DNA of 47,402 bases from positions 1 through 47,402 of the forward strand of contig JBGAWE010000007.1 of NCBI GenBank assembly GCA_044227705.1. Reading direction: 5' to 3'. Shown one piece after another: positions 44,512 to 47,402 of this stretch. The DNA comes from JANOQP01 sp044227705. GTDB taxonomy: Bacteria > Bacteroidota > Bacteroidia > Chitinophagales > Saprospiraceae. Positions within the stretch are counted from its first letter, which is position 1; each line of letters opens with the position of its first letter. Made by a program: the position numbers and the translations under genes. The notes under the pieces were generated by a model. The model saw only the letters and a list, made by a program, of their open reading frames with translations. It had not been told where the DNA came from and searched no databases.

Positions 44512-47367
44512 ATGAAGCACGCAACCAACCGGGTCGGCCTTCTGACTGCCGCCCTCCTTCTCTGCATTTCGGTCGCCTCGGCGCAGGTCGTGGCCGTCGA
44601 CGAACTCCTCGAAAAAGCGAACAAGCAGTACAACCTCTACGCCTACAACCTCGCCGTGCGCTCCTACCGCTCCGTGCTGGAGCAGGAGCCGGGCAACCCC
44701 GAGGCCATCGGCAAGCTGGCCGACTGCTATCGACAGCTCAACCAGCCGGACGAAGCCGTAAAATGGTACGAGCGGGCCGTCATCATCCCCGGGGCGAGCG
44801 CGGGAACTGTTCTCAATTTCGGAAAAACCTTGATGTCGCTCGGGCGGTACGATGAGGCGCGGGTACAATTCGTCCGCTTTCAGCAGAGCGACGCGGCAAC
44901 GGGGCAGCACTTCGTCTCCGCCTGCGATTTTGCCAAGGCCCATGCCGACGACGCGGCCAATTTTGACGTGAAAAACGAGGCCGTCAACACGCCGTCCAGC
45001 GACTTCGGCGCGGCCTTTTTCAACAAAAACGTGGTATTTTCCTCCTCGCGCAGCGACCTGGCGCGGAAGACCGACAAGAAATCCGCCTCCGACTGGACGG
45101 GCGACGCCTTCAACCAGCTTTTCGTGTCGAGCCGCGATGCGAAGGGCTTTCTCGGCAAGCCGAGCTTTTTGAAAAGCGACCTCGAAAACAACTTCAACGA
45201 AGGCCCGGTCAGCTTTTCGGCCGACGGCGAACGGCTGGCTTTTTCGCGCAACAACTTCGTCGACGGTTCGCGGCAAATCGGCTCGGGCGTTCGGATGTCG
45301 CTCTACACGGGCGAACTGATTGATGGGAAATGGGCGAACGTCAAGCCCTTCCCGCACAACGGAGACTTCTCGACGGGCTACGCGACGTTCTCACCCGACA
45401 GCCGGGTGCTCTATTTCGCCAGCGACCGCGAGGGCGGCTACGGCGGCTGGGACATCTACGCAAGCAACTTCAACGGAAAATCGTGGGACGCGCCCGCCAA
45501 CCTCGGGCCTTCGGTCAACACGCCGGGAGATGAAATCACGCCCTTTTACGACGGGAAATCGCTGTTTTTCGCCTCCGACTGGCTCGAAGGGTTCGGCGGG
45601 ATGGACGTTTTCCGCGCCGACGTCGACGGGGGCGAGTTCAAAAAAATCACCCACCTCGGGCCGGGCATCAACTCCTCGCGCGACGACTACGGGTTTACAT
45701 ACGACGCGGCCATGAACCTCGGCTACCTCACCTCGAACCGAAAAGGGGGCAAGGGGAACGAGGACATCTGGCAGGTCAGCCGGGCGACGGAGGTCTTTTC
45801 GATTACCGTCAACTCAGACAAGAAACCGCTGGCCGCCTGCGAGTTCGACTTCGCCGCCTGCAACGGCGGCAAGGCAACGGGCGACGCAAACGGCAGCATC
45901 CAATTCGACCTATTGGAGGGGACGAACTCCTGCACCGTCGTCGTCAGAAAGGCGGGCTTCGAGGCGGTCGCTGTCGAGGTCTACTCGGGGATGAAAGAGC
46001 GGAACTTGCTCGTCAACCTCCAAAAACGGGAGGTTGGAACGCCCGCTTCGGTTGAAATGACCCCTCCAGCCTCGCCGGTCACCTACTCGACCGAAACGCC
46101 GGGTGTGCCGGTGAAAGGGAGCAGCAAAAACTTCGACGGCCAATGGACCGGCCGCGTGATGAACGCGGACACGAAGGGCTATTTGGAGGATGTTTTCGTC
46201 GGCGTGAAATCGGCCGAGGGGAAGATGCTCGGCAGCGTCCAGACGGATGCGGAGGGCCGTTTCGGCTTCGATTTCGAGCCGGGGAAGACCTATAAGGTCA
46301 CCGCCTCGCGGGCCGGTTTTGCGGAGGAAAGTTTGACCGTGAAAGCGGATGCGACGAAGAAGGATTTGGGGGAAATCAAATTGCGCGACGCCTATTCCGC
46401 CGCAGCTGCGGTGCCTGCGAAACAACCGGAGCCGCCTGTCGCCGCCGCGCCGAAACCGGCCGAAACAAAGCCTGCTGAGACCAAACCGGCTGAACAGAAA
46501 AAAGAGGAACCGGCGCCCGTCGTCTATTCGACCGAAAAGAAAACCGAGGCGAAACCAGAGACTGCCAAGCCCGAGGTGGTTGTCTTCAAGCCTGATTCGA
46601 ACGGCGCGTCGGCCCCGAAGCCGGTCGTCTTTTCGACCCAAAAAGAGGAGGTCGCGGCTGCTGGCTACTCCGTTCAAATCGCCATGATTGATGGGAAGGT
46701 CGACCAGCCTTTCCTCAAAAAATACTCGACGCTGGCCGACATGGGCAACGTCTACGCGACGCCCGATGGGAAGGTGAGCAAGATCCGCCTCGGCATCTAC
46801 GCCAACCGAGCGAAGGCGGACAGCGTCGTTCTCCAGTCGAAGCGGTTGGGGTACAAAGGGGCATTCGTCGTTCCTGAGAAAGAGCGAAGCGAAGCCCTCG
46901 CCTACCCTGGCAAAGCCGCTGCCAAGCCTGCCGCGATTGCCGCGCCAAAGCCGGTCGAGCACAGCACGGTTGCAGCAAAAGCACCTGAAAAAGAGGCCGA
47001 ACCGCCCATAATCATCATCGCCAACAAGAAGGAGGAGGTGCCCGTTGTCGCCGCCAAACCAGAGGTCAAGCCTGAACCAAAAGCGGCCGACGCCCCGAAG
47101 CGCTGGTGCGTTCAAATCGCCGCGCTGACCAACGGCGGCGAGGCCGTTGACATGTCGGCCTACGCGCCGCTGTTCGAGGTCGGCAACGTCTACACGATTC
47201 CCGAGAAGGCGACGACCAAAATCCGCGTCGGGGTCTGGGACAACAAAGCCGAGGCCGAAAAGGCGGAGACCGACATCAAAAAGAAAGGCTTCAACGACGC
47301 CCTCGCCATCGAAGAGAAGGCCATCTACCGGAGGGAAAAACTCGTCAACAAGCCCACGCCGGTCTAG
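44512..47367 (+). CDS. PorE-like T9SS envelope protein with two C-terminal SPOR domains
   Basis: The 951-residue precursor has a signal peptide (residues 1-24, MKHATNRVGLLTAALLLCIS region) and TPR repeats (about 25-130: KANKQYNLYAYNLAVRSYRS, then ADCYRQLNQPDEAVKWYERA). A PD40/WD40-type beta-propeller follows (about 150-430: GYATFSPDSRVLYFASDREGG, PFYDGKSLFFASDWLEGFGG). There is a first carboxypeptidase-regulatory-like segment (about 440-505), a second one (about 545-620, GRVMNADTKGYLEDVFVGVK) and a long P/A/K/E-rich linker. Two SPOR-like domains finish it (about 717-790, GYSVQIAMIDG; about 863-940, RWCVQIAALTNG). PorE of Porphyromonas has the same order, but ends in an OmpA-like peptidoglycan-binding domain. 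SPOR domains also bind peptidoglycan, so the anchoring role may be retained. The ATG at 44512 is preferred to a TTG nine codons upstream. Confidence 0.8.
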   Translation: MKHATNRVGLLTAALLLCISVASAQVVAVDELLEKANKQYNLYAYNLAVRSYRSVLEQEPGNPEAIGKLADCYRQLNQPDEAVKWYERAVIIPGASAGTVLNFGKTLMSLGRYDEARVQFVRFQQSDAATGQHFVSACDFAKAHADDAANFDVKNEAVNTPSSDFGAAFFNKNVVFSSSRSDLARKTDKKSASDWTGDAFNQLFVSSRDAKGFLGKPSFLKSDLENNFNEGPVSFSADGERLAFSRNNFVDGSRQIGSGVRMSLYTGELIDGKWANVKPFPHNGDFSTGYATFSPDSRVLYFASDREGGYGGWDIYASNFNGKSWDAPANLGPSVNTPGDEITPFYDGKSLFFASDWLEGFGGMDVFRADVDGGEFKKITHLGPGINSSRDDYGFTYDAAMNLGYLTSNRKGGKGNEDIWQVSRATEVFSITVNSDKKPLAACEFDFAACNGGKATGDANGSIQFDLLEGTNSCTVVVRKAGFEAVAVEVYSGMKERNLLVNLQKREVGTPASVEMTPPASPVTYSTETPGVPVKGSSKNFDGQWTGRVMNADTKGYLEDVFVGVKSAEGKMLGSVQTDAEGRFGFDFEPGKTYKVTASRAGFAEESLTVKADATKKDLGEIKLRDAYSAAAAVPAKQPEPPVAAAPKPAETKPAETKPAEQKKEEPAPVVYSTEKKTEAKPETAKPEVVVFKPDSNGASAPKPVVFSTQKEEVAAAGYSVQIAMIDGKVDQPFLKKYSTLADMGNVYATPDGKVSKIRLGIYANRAKADSVVLQSKRLGYKGAFVVPEKERSEALAYPGKAAAKPAAIAAPKPVEHSTVAAKAPEKEAEPPIIIIANKKEEVPVVAAKPEVKPEPKAADAPKRWCVQIAALTNGGEAVDMSAYAPLFEVGNVYTIPEKATTKIRVGVWDNKAEAEKAETDIKKKGFNDALAIEEKAIYRREKLVNKPTPV

Positions 47368-47402
47368 AACAACGCGACGGCCTCACCGAAAAAAGCGGCC
47401 GA

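Noticed and set aside
1..47402. CRISPR arrays, insertion sequences, rRNA genes and phage genes
   Set aside because: No spaced identical repeats, transposase or phage motifs, or rRNA sequence were seen anywhere in the window.

Overview
The window looks like chromosomal DNA of a GC-rich member of the Bacteroidota, most likely a Saprospiria/Saprospirales relative; the genus cannot be fixed from sequence alone. Four observations support this. Secreted proteins end in type IX secretion (T9SS) sorting domains. A PorE-like TPR/PD40 protein is present. DUF4199, YqgE/AlgH and a DivIC-type FtsB occur together with a Bacteroidota-style glycosyltransferase 2. Finally, at least sixteen copies of the Bacteroidota -7 promoter element TAnnTTTG, or its variant TAnnTTCG, sit just upstream of start codons.

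Layout. 0-7.4 kb: a flippase cut by the window edge, then ftsB-sucD (minus), a DEAD-box helicase, an O-antigen ligase, an S4-domain protein and ribBA. 7.44-9.5 kb: a visibly AT-richer block with a fatty acid desaturase, several hairpins, simple repeats and about 0.7 kb without an intact gene. 9.5-13.4 kb: an unknown protein, a PhoX-like T9SS cargo and a di-haem peroxidase. 13.4-21.1 kb (minus): DUF4199, a glycosyltransferase fused to an outer-membrane protein, DinB and sbcD-sbcC. 21.1-27.9 kb: a membrane-GNAT fusion, a large T9SS cargo, a THUMP-like methyltransferase and another secreted protein. 27.9-34.1 kb: polyprenol-P-mannose synthase, cupin, TerB-like protein, yqgE, the queD-folE-fabD operon and a 3-hydroxyacyl-CoA dehydrogenase. 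34.1-37.2 kb: a beta-barrel protein, pgk and gapA. 37.4-38.8 kb: tRNA-Glu followed by two decayed genes and a short secreted protein. 38.9-47.4 kb: an M48 peptidase, recN, pyrF, a broken ribD, a TPR protein and the PorE-like protein.

How the genes relate. The window is mostly housekeeping: central carbon metabolism (sucD, pgk, gapA), DNA repair (sbcCD, recN), envelope polysaccharide assembly (flippase, ligase, two glycosyltransferases) and cofactors (ribBA, ribD, folE, queD). Three proteins appear to be exported by T9SS, and the final gene resembles the peptidoglycan anchor of that machine but carries two SPOR domains where an OmpA domain is expected.

The main surprises are as follows. The GTP cyclohydrolase II half of RibBA lacks all three zinc cysteines. 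A glycosyltransferase runs in frame into an outer-membrane protein. A membrane domain is fused to a GNAT domain. An over-represented short palindrome (GTTGA-N3-TCAAC) lies in terminator loops, intergenic DNA and genes. Several ORFs are broken (ribD, a DUF4440 protein, a LytTR regulator, possibly the mannose synthase), which means either real decay or indel/substitution errors in the assembly.
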